Part shown: piece by piece, positions 41,883-50,660 of the stretch
Numbering within the stretch: the stretch's first letter is position 1
Layout: every line of letters begins with the position of its first letter
From: Methylorubrum suomiense
GTDB taxonomy: Bacteria > Pseudomonadota > Alphaproteobacteria > Rhizobiales > Beijerinckiaceae
Reading direction: 5' to 3'
NCBI RefSeq assembly: GCF_022179765.1
Contig: NZ_BPRE01000020.1
Location: forward strand, 20,254 to 84,253
Length of the DNA: 64,000 nt
Notes under the pieces: model-generated
What the model was told of the DNA's origin: nothing
Databases searched by the model: none
The model's input: only the letters and a program-made list of their open reading frames with translations
Program-made: the position numbers and the translations under genes

Positions 41883-42826
41883 TCTCCTGCGAGGGTCTTA
41901 CGGTACTGGATCCACCCCGGCCCGAGATTGCCGGCGAGGTGGGCGTTGGCCCAGCTGCCGTCGGGCAGCCGGGTATCGGGGGTGGCCTGATGCTCCGCGG
42001 GGCTCGCGTGCATCGGCTGCGCGGTCACGAGCCGGTCGTGCCGGGCGACTTCCTCGGCGATCGTCAGCTTCGCCTCGTGGAAGGGGGTGTAGGAGACCTG
42101 GGCGCACCGGGTGACCGAGACCTTGACGCCGGCCATCTCAGCCTCGTTGGTGGCGTCACCGATCTCGACCATATCTTCGGTCGAAACGTAGGGCATGTGC
42201 CACTCGCCCGGCTGGAGCCGCTGCGGCTCACCGTACTCGGCCAGCGCCTCCTTCATCGCGACCGCGAGGTCGCGGATGTGCGGCTCGGCCATCTCGTGGT
42301 CGCGCAGGGCGAAGAAGTTGTCCCACTGGGTGCCGGTGACGACCACGTCGATGTGCATGAACGGCTCGATGAGCCGATTCACGACCTGCTTGTGGTAGCC
42401 GGCATCGTGGAAGGCCTGGGCGGCCTCGACGGCATGATCGCGCGCACGAAGCCATGCCTCCTCGGGGCGCAGCTCTGCGGGTTCGTTCAGCTCGTCGAGC
42501 CACATAACCGGAGCGTCGTTCTCCTCCGACGCCTGCATCCCCTTCTCGTTCTTGCCCCAGTAGCGGGGGATGAACGGGTCATCCATCACCTCCTGGATCA
42601 GCCGCGGAACCGGCACAGCGCGCGACGAGCGCGCGTTCCGGGACAGGCTGGGGTCGTTCATGAGGCCGGGCGTCTCGGGCTCGAACTCGGTTTCCGAGAG
42701 CACCCGGTGGGTCTTACTCTCGGCGTGGATGATCCGCGGGTAGCGGAGCTGGAAGGAGGTGATCGGCGGGGCATCAGGATGCCCCACCGAGCGCCGCAGC
42801 ACCTTCGCAAGTGTTTGACAAGCCAT
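41873..42826 (-). CDS. thyX: Flavin-dependent thymidylate synthase
   Basis: 317 residues from the ATG preceded by GAGGG. The ThyX active-site region begins HAESKTHR (~35-41) and resumes as LSRNARSSRAVP (61-72), with ~20 extra residues between the two halves. Downstream, YHKQVVNRLIEPF and TGTQWDNFFALR are typical of phage ThyX. It methylates dUMP to dTMP with FAD and folate, using dUMP from the phage dUTPase. Longer than cellular ThyX (~220-250 residues), as in many phage forms. Confidence 0.88.
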   Translation of the reverse strand: MACQTLAKVLRRSVGHPDAPPITSFQLRYPRIIHAESKTHRVLSETEFEPETPGLMNDPSLSRNARSSRAVPVPRLIQEVMDDPFIPRYWGKNEKGMQASEENDAPVMWLDELNEPAELRPEEAWLRARDHAVEAAQAFHDAGYHKQVVNRLIEPFMHIDVVVTGTQWDNFFALRDHEMAEPHIRDLAVAMKEALAEYGEPQRLQPGEWHMPYVSTEDMVEIGDATNEAEMAGVKVSVTRCAQVSYTPFHEAKLTIAEEVARHDRLVTAQPMHASPAEHQATPDTRLPDGSWANAHLAGNLGPGWIQYRKTLAGECA

Positions 42827-42852
42827 CGTATTTCCCTCGCAGTCAGGATGGA

Positions 42853-44880
42853 TCAACGGATCGGGCAGGCGCCCGTGGCGCACTCACCGAGGTCGAGCAG
42901 CTCACCCGAGGTGTCGCCGGACAGGTCGACGTGGCTGAGCGTGCTGGCGTAGGCCTCGTACCGCTCGCGGGAGACGCACTCCTGCGGGAGGTACTTGAAG
43001 CCGAGCTGTTCGGCGGTCGCGAACGGGTCGTTCCGCTTGAGGAAGCTGACGCCGATGAACTCGTCCCAGTGCTCCATGAACCAGTCGACCATGGCCGGGA
43101 TCTCGGCATCGTCGAAGTTGATGGTGATGGAGCAGTTGTGCTGGACGTAGTGGTTCATCAGCAGCCGGTAGCGTTCCAGCTGGCTGACGGCGCTCTCCTG
43201 GTTCACCTCCAGGTGCTCGCCGGTCGCCGGGTCCAACACCTTCGTGAAGGCCGGGCTCGCCGGGTACTCGACCGGGAAGCAGATGAGCACCCCGGTCGGG
43301 TCGTTCGGGTTCGGCCGCATGCGGTAGCCGGCGGCCTCGAACAGCGGCAGGGTCGGGTCGTTGTGGGGATAGTTGACCCAGTTGAAGATCCACCGGGACA
43401 GGGCCAGGTGAGCGCCCTCGTGAACCTCGTCGCCCTCCAGACCCAGCGCCTTGGATGAGGTGCCGGCCGGCTGGACCTGCGTGACCCGGCGCGCCCGCGG
43501 GGTGCCGAACTCGTCGGCCATGCTGTCGGCGCCGGCAATCGCCGCGTCGCGCACCGCCTCCAGCATCTTCGGATCGCTGATACCTTCCCAGGCCACAGCG
43601 CCGGTCGGCGACACGCCGCACAGCCGGAGCAGCTTCTGGGCATCGTTCCAGGGGAGCTGGAGCACGCCGTCGCGCATCGAGACGCAGGTCTGCCGGTAGT
43701 TGGCGCGGCCGGCGATCCACTGCGCCCGCAGCAACCCGGCAAGGTCGCCGTTGAAGCGGTGCCAGACGTTCTGGACGAGGTTGCAGAAGCCCTTGTCCGA
43801 GAGGAGGATCTCGAAGCAGGGGTTGAAGCCCTCCATCTCCGGGGCGCGACGGCGGGCGTGCTCAACGTTGACGAAGCCAGGCTCGCCGGTCGGCAGGATG
43901 CGGCGCAGCAGTTCCTCGATCACGGCCGGCTCGGGCTTCCGCAGGAAGCCGATGGAGTTGTTGGACTGCTCGCGCTGCCCCTCGCCGCGCTCCCACCGAT
44001 CGGTCTTGAAGTCGGCGTACCAGCCCAACTCGGCGATGAGGCCGCGCAGCGTCGTCTGCTCGGTCTCGATCACGCAGCACTGCGCCGAACGGCGCGAGCT
44101 GAGCACGGTGCCGAGGTGGTTGATGGTGTCGATGATCTCGCCCTCGTCCAGCGGCCGGTGGGCGGCGCGCTGCATGAGCCGGGCGATGCTGGCCATCGAG
44201 CGCGACAGCGGCTCCCAGCCCGACGAGATCCAGCCGTAGCCCCGCAGGCGCTTGCCGCCCGGACGCAGCTCGGAGAAGTCGAGCACCAGCTCCCGCACCC
44301 GCGGCTTCTCACCGAACAACATGCCGATAGCCTTGGCCCAGCCCTTGGCGCTGTCGCCGAAGGTGATGCGCCAGGTGCCGGCCGCGATGTCGATGTGCTC
44401 CGAGCTGTCCTCGGCGCCGCCGCGGTCAGTGCGCTCGCTCGGTACGATGCGTACCGACGTGATCGAAGACGGAAAACCGGAGAGGAGGCCAACGACAGGC
44501 TTGAAGCCGACGCCGCAGCCGTTGAGCAGGAGCCAGAAGATGTCGACCAGATCGGCCGGCGTGCGCGCCAGCGAGAAGCAGCAGTTGAAGGCGCCGGCAG
44601 CGCGCTCCTTCACGAGGTCGGTGCCGCCCATCCACTTCACGCGGCCGGACATCGAGGTGTGGCGGGCGAGCATCAGCCCCGCCAGCTCGTGCAGTTCCAG
44701 GGCCTCTTCACGGTTCAGGGGGCGGCCGACCTGGCGCTCCCAGAGCCACTGCTGGTGGCCGATCACACGGGCATGCGCCTCGTCGGGGGTCTCGAACTGG
44801 GTGCCCTCTTCGTCGAGCGGGCGCAGGTAGGTACGGCGGTGAACGTGCTGAGCACGCACCGATGGGACGGCGGTCTGCAT
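42853..44880 (-). CDS. nrdJ: Adenosylcobalamin-dependent ribonucleotide reductase
   Basis: 675 residues from the ATG at 44880; the longer frame upstream reads through a terminator hairpin. The architecture is the monomeric class II type: a redox Cys in FNCCFSL (~100), the finger-loop cysteine in NPCFEI (Cys355), PAGTSS near 470, and a C-terminal CATGACPIR Cys pair for re-reduction. It makes deoxynucleotides (probably from NTPs) in an oxygen-independent way using B12. A family 1 palindrome (44441-44455) lies inside. It belongs with thyX, dut and the dNTP hydrolases. Confidence 0.92.
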   Translation of the reverse strand: MQTAVPSVRAQHVHRRTYLRPLDEEGTQFETPDEAHARVIGHQQWLWERQVGRPLNREEALELHELAGLMLARHTSMSGRVKWMGGTDLVKERAAGAFNCCFSLARTPADLVDIFWLLLNGCGVGFKPVVGLLSGFPSSITSVRIVPSERTDRGGAEDSSEHIDIAAGTWRITFGDSAKGWAKAIGMLFGEKPRVRELVLDFSELRPGGKRLRGYGWISSGWEPLSRSMASIARLMQRAAHRPLDEGEIIDTINHLGTVLSSRRSAQCCVIETEQTTLRGLIAELGWYADFKTDRWERGEGQREQSNNSIGFLRKPEPAVIEELLRRILPTGEPGFVNVEHARRRAPEMEGFNPCFEILLSDKGFCNLVQNVWHRFNGDLAGLLRAQWIAGRANYRQTCVSMRDGVLQLPWNDAQKLLRLCGVSPTGAVAWEGISDPKMLEAVRDAAIAGADSMADEFGTPRARRVTQVQPAGTSSKALGLEGDEVHEGAHLALSRWIFNWVNYPHNDPTLPLFEAAGYRMRPNPNDPTGVLICFPVEYPASPAFTKVLDPATGEHLEVNQESAVSQLERYRLLMNHYVQHNCSITINFDDAEIPAMVDWFMEHWDEFIGVSFLKRNDPFATAEQLGFKYLPQECVSRERYEAYASTLSHVDLSGDTSGELLDLGECATGACPIR
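44441..44455. promoter_or_regulatory. Operator palindrome family 1, site 6 (intragenic)
   Basis: GGTACGATGCGTACC, exact in both arms, ~430 bp inside the reductase gene. Confidence 0.65.
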
Positions 44881-44919
44881 TTTCAGGGGGTTCCAGGCTT
44901 CAGGATCAGAAACGGAAGC

Positions 44920-44941
44920 GGGCGCTGCCACGGCAGCGCCC
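44920..44941 (-). terminator. Terminator-like hairpin after MucR-like gene
   Basis: GGGCGCTGCC / GGCAGCGCCC with a minimal loop (effectively CACG), 8 nt past the regulator's stop. The - strand continues GCTTCCGTTTCTG, a weak U-tract. It separates the regulator from the reductase gene. Confidence 0.6.
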
Positions 44942-44948
44942 GTTCAGG

Positions 44949-45353
44949 TCAGGCCTCCTCGACCTGACGGCGGCCAAAGCCGCGCGAGACCGCGATCTTC
45001 CGGCGCTGCTCGCTGTAGGCGGGCGCGGTGATCGGGTAGTCGGCGGGCAGGCCCCACTTCTTGCGGTACTCGTCGGGGGTGAGCCCGACCGTGGTGAGCA
45101 CGCGCTTCATCGACTTGTACGACTTGCCGTCCTCGAAGCAGAGGATGCCGTCGGGCTTGACGCTGTCGCGGATCTCCTTGGGGGTGAGCTGACGCCGCGG
45201 GGTCCGACCGCCGAACTCCTCCTCGGGCACCGACGGATCGAGCGCCTTCTTCAGGGTCTCGGTGACCCGCGGGATTTCCTCCAGCGTGCATGGGTTCGTG
45301 GAGAGGTAGGCGGCGAGAACGTTCGCCAGTTTGGAGTTCGCGGGGGACGACAT
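44949..45353 (-). CDS. Ros/MucR-family transcriptional regulator
   Basis: 134 residues from the ATG at 45353. The C-terminal two-thirds follow the MucR pattern: LTPKEIRDSVKPDGILCFEDGK, LTPDEYRKKWGLPADYPITAPAYSEQRRKIA. The canonical zinc ligands are mostly gone: only one Cys (ILCFEDG) is left and the His pair is replaced (KRVLTTVGL), so it looks like a zinc-free Ros-type protein. Such proteins bind AT-rich targets in alphaproteobacteria. It may tune host or phage promoters. An operator palindrome lies ~93 nt upstream. Confidence 0.85.
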   Translation of the reverse strand: MSSPANSKLANVLAAYLSTNPCTLEEIPRVTETLKKALDPSVPEEEFGGRTPRRQLTPKEIRDSVKPDGILCFEDGKSYKSMKRVLTTVGLTPDEYRKKWGLPADYPITAPAYSEQRRKIAVSRGFGRRQVEEA

Positions 45354-45445
45354 CGGGATCAAGCGGCCTCTTCGACAGAGTAGATTTGTGGTTGAGACGA
45401 CGAGCTTGGGGACGCAGCTGCGTCGGGGCCTCGTCTTAACCCTTC

Positions 45446-45460
45446 GGTACGTTTCGTACA
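45446..45460. promoter_or_regulatory. Operator palindrome family 1, site 7
   Basis: GGTACGTTTCGTACA, one mismatch. On the - strand it follows a long stem-loop and precedes the MucR-like gene; TTGTAC within it could serve as a -35 box. The ~170-bp gap 45354-45523 holds only these elements. Confidence 0.75.
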
Positions 45461-45471
45461 AAGGGAATTTA

Positions 45472-45505
45472 ACGACAGGGGGCTGTTTTACAACGTCCCT
45501 GTCGT
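45472..45505 (-). terminator. Long-stem hairpin ahead of MucR-like unit
   Basis: ACGACAGGG / CCCTGTCGT (9-bp perfect stem) with a 16-nt loop, placed between the upstream gene's stop and operator site 7. Confidence 0.5.
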
Positions 45506-45523
45506 GGTGTTGGACTTGCCGAT

Positions 45524-45745
45524 CTAGTTCTCGGTGGCTTGCGACTGCCGCAGCTGGGCGACCATGTCAGCTTCCACCAGGGCCGCGAAGATGGTGGCGG
45601 TGGCGGTGATCTGGGCGGCGACCAGGCGCGTGCCGTCCGTGGGGCTGATATAGCTGGGGAGCCCGCCGGATTTTGCAGCCTCGTGGCGAGCCAGGGTGCC
45701 CATGATGACCGCCCGCTCGAACAGGGCGTTGGTGCGCGCGTCCAT
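45524..45745 (-). CDS. Small hypothetical protein
   Basis: 73 residues from the ATG overlapping the neighbour's TGA. Predicted helical: RTNALFERAVIMGTLARHEAAK and VAAQITATATIFAALVEADMVAQL. Coupled to the zinc-ribbon gene upstream. No family recognised. Confidence 0.5.
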   Translation of the reverse strand: MDARTNALFERAVIMGTLARHEAAKSGGLPSYISPTDGTRLVAAQITATATIFAALVEADMVAQLRQSQATEN

Positions 45746-46371
45746 CACGCGGCCTTCAGACCGGCCGCATCGAGCTTCGCGGACAGCTCCGCGAACGCGG
45801 CGGCCAGCGCCTGACCCTCGGTGCGGAACGCCTCCATGCGCTTGGCGAGCTGCTCCTGCTCGGCGCGCAGCTCGACGATCACGCGGTTGCCCTCGGCCGG
45901 GCCGAAGTTCTGCGAGCGCAGCTGCTCAACCCAGAGGACGCTGGTGCCGAGATCGGCGGCGACCAGGCTATCATCCCAGCCCTCGCGATAGCCGACGAGG
46001 TCGTTCTCGTAGGTCTCCTCCAGCTTGGCGTTGATGATGCGGCGGTCGGCGAAGGTCAGTTCACGGGCCACGGTTGGCTCCTCGGCGTTGTCAGGCTTCG
46101 GGGTGACGAGCGTCAGGATCGCTCGCTGTTTCGTCGGGTTGCAGGTCGGGCAGAGGTGTCCGCCGGGGACGCGGCTGACGTACCAGCCGAGGCGCGTGAA
46201 CCGCTTGGTCAGCACCTCCTCGCCCATCGCCCCGGCGCTGACGCTGATCGGCATCGACGCCGTCTCGGGGCAGTGACTGCACTCGATGAAGTTGTGGTTG
46301 CGGCGTTTCCGGCTCTCGTCCTCAACAGATCGAACCGGAAATATCAGTTCCTGCTTGATGTTGCGTCTCAT
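45745..46371 (-). CDS. Zinc-ribbon-like protein with coiled-coil tail
   Basis: 208 residues. Two C-x2-C pairs (ECSHCPE near 32 and LCPTCNP near 75) suggest one zinc site; between them is a short beta part. Residues ~150-205 form a coiled coil (RAEQEQLAKRMEAFRTEGQALAAAF). It lies directly downstream of the DNA polymerase gene's start side and is cotranscribed with it. A DNA-binding or replication-accessory role is possible; not a family I recognise. Confidence 0.55.
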   Translation of the reverse strand: MRRNIKQELIFPVRSVEDESRKRRNHNFIECSHCPETASMPISVSAGAMGEEVLTKRFTRLGWYVSRVPGGHLCPTCNPTKQRAILTLVTPKPDNAEEPTVARELTFADRRIINAKLEETYENDLVGYREGWDDSLVAADLGTSVLWVEQLRSQNFGPAEGNRVIVELRAEQEQLAKRMEAFRTEGQALAAAFAELSAKLDAAGLKAA

Positions 46372-46408
46372 GTTTCCCTCGCAGTTCCAGACTTGATCCT
46401 GTCTTGAT

Positions 46409-49360
46409 CTATGCGGCCTCCTTCATGCGGGTGCGCTGGTCTTTCAGGTACTCGACCACGTCGAGAATGCCCTGATCGTCGAGGCGCTTGTTGTGACGGG
46501 CGTCGCCGACCACCGCGCGATCCGGCTCGAACAGCTCGATCTGGCCGTTCGGCGCCTTCTTCTCGTTCCAGGGCTCGAAGGTGACGCCGATGGCCGGCGA
46601 GCTGTCGAGCTTGCACCGCTGGAAGATGTCGGGGTGGTCGATCATGATGCGGTGCGCGTCGCGGATGAACCGCACCGCGTGATCCTGATGGACCGACCAG
46701 ACCAGCTCGTCGTGGATCGGCATCAGGAACCTGAACTCCCGCGGGCCCCAGCCGAGGCTCTGGAAGTGAAGGATCGTGCGGACGATGCTGCGCTTGGCCA
46801 GCGTGGCGCACGTCCCCTGGATCAGCGCGTTGACGGTCTGGTTGCCGGCGCGCTTGGCGATTTTGCGCGCGATCCAGCGCATGACCGCGTTGTAGTTTTC
46901 CGCTCCGAGCTGCTGGAGCAGGAACTTGTTGCACCAGTCGACGGACCACTGGTCGGTCGCCTCGTAGCGAACGTAGCGGTGCCCGTCCGGCAGGGTGATA
47001 AAGCCGGCGCGGTTGACGTCGGCGATCTGCTGAACCCGCCACGCCTCCGCGACGGGGAACTGGGCCCGGTAGGCGTCCGTCGCCTCCGCGGTCTTGGTCG
47101 GCCCCCAGCCGGCGCGCTCGCCAATGGTGGCCAGCCAGCCGGAGTAGAAATAGTTGAAGTTCGCCTCCTTCCCGAACACGGTACGCCAGTAACCGTAGGC
47201 TTTTGCGCTGTCGATCAGCTCGCCCTTGAGGTTGGTCATCAGTCGCGGCAGGCGGTCGGCCTTGCCGTGATTGTCCGACAGCCACTCATTCCAGGACGTC
47301 ATGCCCTTGAGCGACTTGAACAGGGGCAGATCGAGGCCGGGGCAGTCGAGCGACAGCAGGGCGGTCGCGGTGCCGGCGTGCAGATCCTGGTGCGGGATCT
47401 GGCCGAAGGCCCGGAAGAACTCCGGGTCGCCGGAGAACTCGCCGATCTCGACCAGCTCCACACCCGACCAGTCGAGCGAGATGATGAGGTGGTCGTCGTA
47501 GTCGCCGAGGTAGAAGCCGCGGATGTAAGCAGCCTCGCCGCGCTTGCCGAGCTGCATCGGGTTGGGCGACGAGCCCGCCATGCGGCGGGTCGCGAGGAGC
47601 GAGGTGACCTGCGGGTACATCCGGTCGGTGTCGGGGTCGACGAGCAGGGAGTAGGGCGTCAGGTACAGCTTCATCCGCTGCTCGACGCCGGCCAGCCGGT
47701 TGATGCAGTCGATCACCCGGAGCGCGTCGCGGTTGTGCCGCATCGCGAACGGCTCCAGATCCTCACGCGAGGGCTTCTCGTCCGCCTCCCAGGCCTGCTC
47801 GATGCGGGCCCAGCGCGCGGCGTGCTCCTCGGCCAGGATGCCGGCTGCCAGCCCGTCCTCGCCGCCGGCCGCCACGCGCATCGCCACGTCGGCCTGGACC
47901 TCGGTGTAGGCGCCGCGCAGCTGGTCCTCGGTGAGGTGCTTGCCGTCCTTGAGCCGGTCGACGATGCGCCCGCGGCCCTCGCCGTCGGAGGCGATCTTGC
48001 CCTTCGACAGCACGACCTTGCAGCCGAGCAGGTCGAACAGGATCGTCCGCACCGGCATGTAGTGGGCGAGATTGACCCCGGTCAGGCTCTTGTCGTTCAT
48101 CCCGCGCTCGGTGGCCCAGCCCGTCGTGACGGCGCCGCGGACCTGCAGCAGCTGCTCGAAGTCGTCGGCGCTGTCGGGCTGGTCGAGCCAGGCCTGGACC
48201 TTCCCGCGGTAGCGGGGGTAGCCCATCTCGCCCTTGGCGTTCGGGCCGTACCAGCTCTCGCGCTTCAGCAGCTCGTCGTTGGGCTCGTCGGGAAACCGGA
48301 AGGCTGCCAGGGCTGCCTTCATCTCCCGGACGATCTTGGCGGCCTGGCCGCGCTCGTAGGCGGTGCGCTCCAGGATCGCCTGGTGGTTCACCCGCATGCC
48401 GCCGATGGCGATGCTGGCGAAGATCGCCGGCATCGGGTTTTCCTGCGCGAAGAACGTCTGGATCAGGCGCGCCCCGCCGTTGCGCGTCATGTAGGTGAGC
48501 AGGAAGCGGAACAGACGGACGGCCCAGTAGCTGTCGTCGGCGCCGTAGCCCGCGACCTGCTCGCCCGAGACCAGGCCCATGTGGGCCTCGCCGTCGAGGG
48601 TCTCCTCGAACGTCTTCATCTGGACGCCGAAGTGCGAGCGCACCGCCTGCTTCAGGCCGTAGCCGTAGGCGATTGCCGAGACGAAGCCGTTCCAGGAGAA
48701 CGCGGCCTTCGACGACTTGCCGATGATCTTGAACACGAGGTCGGACAAGGCCGGCGACATCTCGCCAGTCTCCTTGTTCCAGCCCGTGGTCGAGGCCCGG
48801 ATCAGCTGGTCGATGAGCGTGCCGATCTCGCCCTGGCCGGCGGCGACCCAGCTGTCCATGCTGTAGGTGTCCGGCCCGTAGGAGGACACGGCCATCGTCA
48901 TGGTGCAGATGATCGAGCCTGGCCGGAAATCGAAGTCGAGCACCGCCTTACAGACGGTCATCTCGAACGCGGCGTTGTGGGCGATGAAGTGGGCGCCCTC
49001 GGGCAGGCACCCCAGCAGCTCGGCGAGGATCGAGACGGGAAGCCGGTTCTCGACGTCGCTGTGGCCGAAGTTGATGTAATAGGCCCGGTCGGGCTGCTCT
49101 TCGGAGTAGAAGGAAGCGCCGCAGATGGTGGTGCGGCGCCAGTCGAACACCGTCCTGGCGGTCTTCGACTTGAACCCCTCGTCGTTGTATTTGCAGTAGC
49201 GGTTCAGGCCGTCGTGCCGGCGGCTGTCCTCGGTTTCCAGGTCGAACCCGACGAACTCGGAGGTCTGGATCATCGCCCGGATCTCGTCGATCAGCTCGGG
49301 GTTCCGGGCATCGACGAGAATGGTTTTTGGCGTCACCGCCACGGGGTTGTGGGCGTTCAA
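46409..49360 (-). CDS. DNA polymerase I (family A) with 3'-5' exonuclease
   Basis: 983 residues from TTG, preceded by GAGGAG at 6 nt. Exo I is VGFDLETED (~38-46). Polymerase motif A is ISLDWSGVELVEIGEF (~620-636), motif B contains FGKEANFNYFYSG (~728-740) and motif C is PIHDELVWSV (~879-888). It is larger than T7-type polymerases because of a long insert (~300-560) between exonuclease and palm. It should replicate the phage genome with the helicase and FEN-type nuclease nearby. Confidence 0.95.
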   Translation of the reverse strand: MNAHNPVAVTPKTILVDARNPELIDEIRAMIQTSEFVGFDLETEDSRRHDGLNRYCKYNDEGFKSKTARTVFDWRRTTICGASFYSEEQPDRAYYINFGHSDVENRLPVSILAELLGCLPEGAHFIAHNAAFEMTVCKAVLDFDFRPGSIICTMTMAVSSYGPDTYSMDSWVAAGQGEIGTLIDQLIRASTTGWNKETGEMSPALSDLVFKIIGKSSKAAFSWNGFVSAIAYGYGLKQAVRSHFGVQMKTFEETLDGEAHMGLVSGEQVAGYGADDSYWAVRLFRFLLTYMTRNGGARLIQTFFAQENPMPAIFASIAIGGMRVNHQAILERTAYERGQAAKIVREMKAALAAFRFPDEPNDELLKRESWYGPNAKGEMGYPRYRGKVQAWLDQPDSADDFEQLLQVRGAVTTGWATERGMNDKSLTGVNLAHYMPVRTILFDLLGCKVVLSKGKIASDGEGRGRIVDRLKDGKHLTEDQLRGAYTEVQADVAMRVAAGGEDGLAAGILAEEHAARWARIEQAWEADEKPSREDLEPFAMRHNRDALRVIDCINRLAGVEQRMKLYLTPYSLLVDPDTDRMYPQVTSLLATRRMAGSSPNPMQLGKRGEAAYIRGFYLGDYDDHLIISLDWSGVELVEIGEFSGDPEFFRAFGQIPHQDLHAGTATALLSLDCPGLDLPLFKSLKGMTSWNEWLSDNHGKADRLPRLMTNLKGELIDSAKAYGYWRTVFGKEANFNYFYSGWLATIGERAGWGPTKTAEATDAYRAQFPVAEAWRVQQIADVNRAGFITLPDGHRYVRYEATDQWSVDWCNKFLLQQLGAENYNAVMRWIARKIAKRAGNQTVNALIQGTCATLAKRSIVRTILHFQSLGWGPREFRFLMPIHDELVWSVHQDHAVRFIRDAHRIMIDHPDIFQRCKLDSSPAIGVTFEPWNEKKAPNGQIELFEPDRAVVGDARHNKRLDDQGILDVVEYLKDQRTRMKEAA

Positions 49361-49370
49361 GGGCCGCTCC

Positions 49371-50171
49371 TCAGTGGTGGAATTGCTTGAGGACCGCGTC
49401 GCCCGCGGCGGGGTCGGGTTGGCCGGCGACGATCCCGTCCTCCCAGGAGCCGGGCAGGGGCAGGAAGCCGACGATCTCCCAGTAGGCGCGCAGGAGCGCG
49501 GCCTGCTTGGGCTCGCACATGCGCTGGGCCATGCCGGTCTTCACGCCGGCACGCTCGAAGTCGCCGACGTTGTGGTGGCCAACGAGGAAGAGTTGGAACG
49601 CCATAGCAAGCAGCCGGCGGTCGCAGGCGACGTAGCCCTTCCGGCCGAAGCCCGGCATGCCGGGGATCTTGTCGGAGGCGTCGCCGACGAGGGTCTTGAA
49701 CAGGCGCACCTCGTGCGCCGGGATGGTCACGCCGTCGACAATCAGCGGCTGACCGCCGCCGAGGTCGATCCGCACCCGGTCGGTGCCCAGCGCGAGCAGA
49801 TCGCGGTCGACCGTGTGGACGGTGATGCCGTCGCGTGCGGTGGGACCGTGAACCTCGCAGAGGTGGGCGATCACGTCGTCGGCCTCGCGGCCGGGGACCG
49901 CGATCTGGATCGCGCGGGTGTGCCGAAGCGCGTCGCGCGTCAGCGATACCAGGGCGTGGAGCCCGTCCGTCATTGTGGACGGACGCACCTTGTAGCCGGG
50001 GAAGATCTTCCGGCGGGCGTCGAGGGAGCCGCGCCCCTCGAAGCACCAGATGGCGACGTCGGAGCGCGGCAGCTCCAGCATGTCGCCGAAGACCGAGCGC
50101 GGGCCGCTGTTCAGCATGTTGCCGTCGAAGCGGCGGCGCAGGACCGCCATGCCGTCATAGATGTGGATCAC
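49371..50171 (-). CDS. 5'-3' exonuclease (FEN/T5 exo-like)
   Basis: 266 residues from GTG, preceded by GGAG at 8 nt; upstream codons of the open frame look non-coding. An N-terminal IYDGMAVLRRRF, the acidic cluster GREADDVIAHL and VDRDLLAL, and the helix-hairpin-helix GDASDKIPGMPGFGRKGY define the family. In bacterial Pol I this activity is fused to the polymerase; here it is a separate gene immediately upstream of it. It removes RNA primers and flaps. Confidence 0.9.
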   Translation of the reverse strand: MIHIYDGMAVLRRRFDGNMLNSGPRSVFGDMLELPRSDVAIWCFEGRGSLDARRKIFPGYKVRPSTMTDGLHALVSLTRDALRHTRAIQIAVPGREADDVIAHLCEVHGPTARDGITVHTVDRDLLALGTDRVRIDLGGGQPLIVDGVTIPAHEVRLFKTLVGDASDKIPGMPGFGRKGYVACDRRLLAMAFQLFLVGHHNVGDFERAGVKTGMAQRMCEPKQAALLRAYWEIVGFLPLPGSWEDGIVAGQPDPAAGDAVLKQFHH

Positions 50172-50185
50172 GGAGGTATCTCCGA

Positions 50186-50569
50186 TCAATCTCTGGGATC
50201 GTAGATACGGGCGGCGCGCTCGGCGCGGCGGCGGCGGCGCTCGATCATCTCGGCGGTCAGCACGAAGCACAGCCAGAGGAGCGCGACCGAGACGATCAGG
50301 AGCATCGCGTAGAGGCCGAACACCGCAACCTGGGCGACGAACCAGAACGCCAGCGGCACCGGCCAGGCGGCGATGTAGCCCCAGCTCCAAAGGCTGCCGG
50401 TGTCGAAGTCGGGACCGAGGAACCAGGCGTGAACCAGGGCGCCGATGCCAAGGTACTTGGCCACGTTGAACAGGTGCCGGGTCAGCGGCCGGTTATTCAG
50501 CACCTCTTCGCGCTGCACGGTCGAGACGCTGCTGGCGTCCAGGGTGAACAGGGTTGGTTTGTCGCTCAT
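50186..50569 (-). CDS. Early membrane protein
   Basis: 127 residues with at least two membrane helices (~62-85 and ~86-106, rich in Trp/Phe/Leu) and a strongly basic C-terminus (ERRRRRAERAARIYD). First gene after operator site 8, transcribed ahead of the FEN and polymerase genes. Possible roles are membrane anchoring of replication or superinfection exclusion; no family recognised. Confidence 0.6.
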   Translation of the reverse strand: MSDKPTLFTLDASSVSTVQREEVLNNRPLTRHLFNVAKYLGIGALVHAWFLGPDFDTGSLWSWGYIAAWPVPLAFWFVAQVAVFGLYAMLLIVSVALLWLCFVLTAEMIERRRRRAERAARIYDPRD

Positions 50570-50584
50570 GATGGCCCCCAGATC

Positions 50585-50599
50585 GGTACGTTTCGTACA
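50585..50599. promoter_or_regulatory. Operator palindrome family 1, site 8
   Basis: GGTACGTTTCGTACA, one mismatch. On the - strand the U-tract of the preceding terminator (TCTTTTTGTACG) runs straight into this site, and the next gene starts 16 nt beyond it. Confidence 0.8.
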
Positions 50600-50637
50600 A
50601 AAAGAGGGGCCGCACCTCGGGTGAGATGCGGCCCCCT
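50600..50637 (-). terminator. Intrinsic terminator fused to operator site 8
   Basis: GGGGCCGCA / TGCGGCCCC (9-bp stem, 12-nt loop) followed on the - strand by TCTTTTTG. It ends the unit of the gene at 50661. Confidence 0.8.
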
Positions 50638-50660
50638 CTTAGGTCAGTGGGAGGCCGCGA

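Noticed and set aside
44881..44931. Upstream start for the ribonucleotide reductase
   Set aside because: That frame runs through the stem-loop at 44920-44941 after the MucR-like gene; the ATG at 44880 gives the normal N-terminus.
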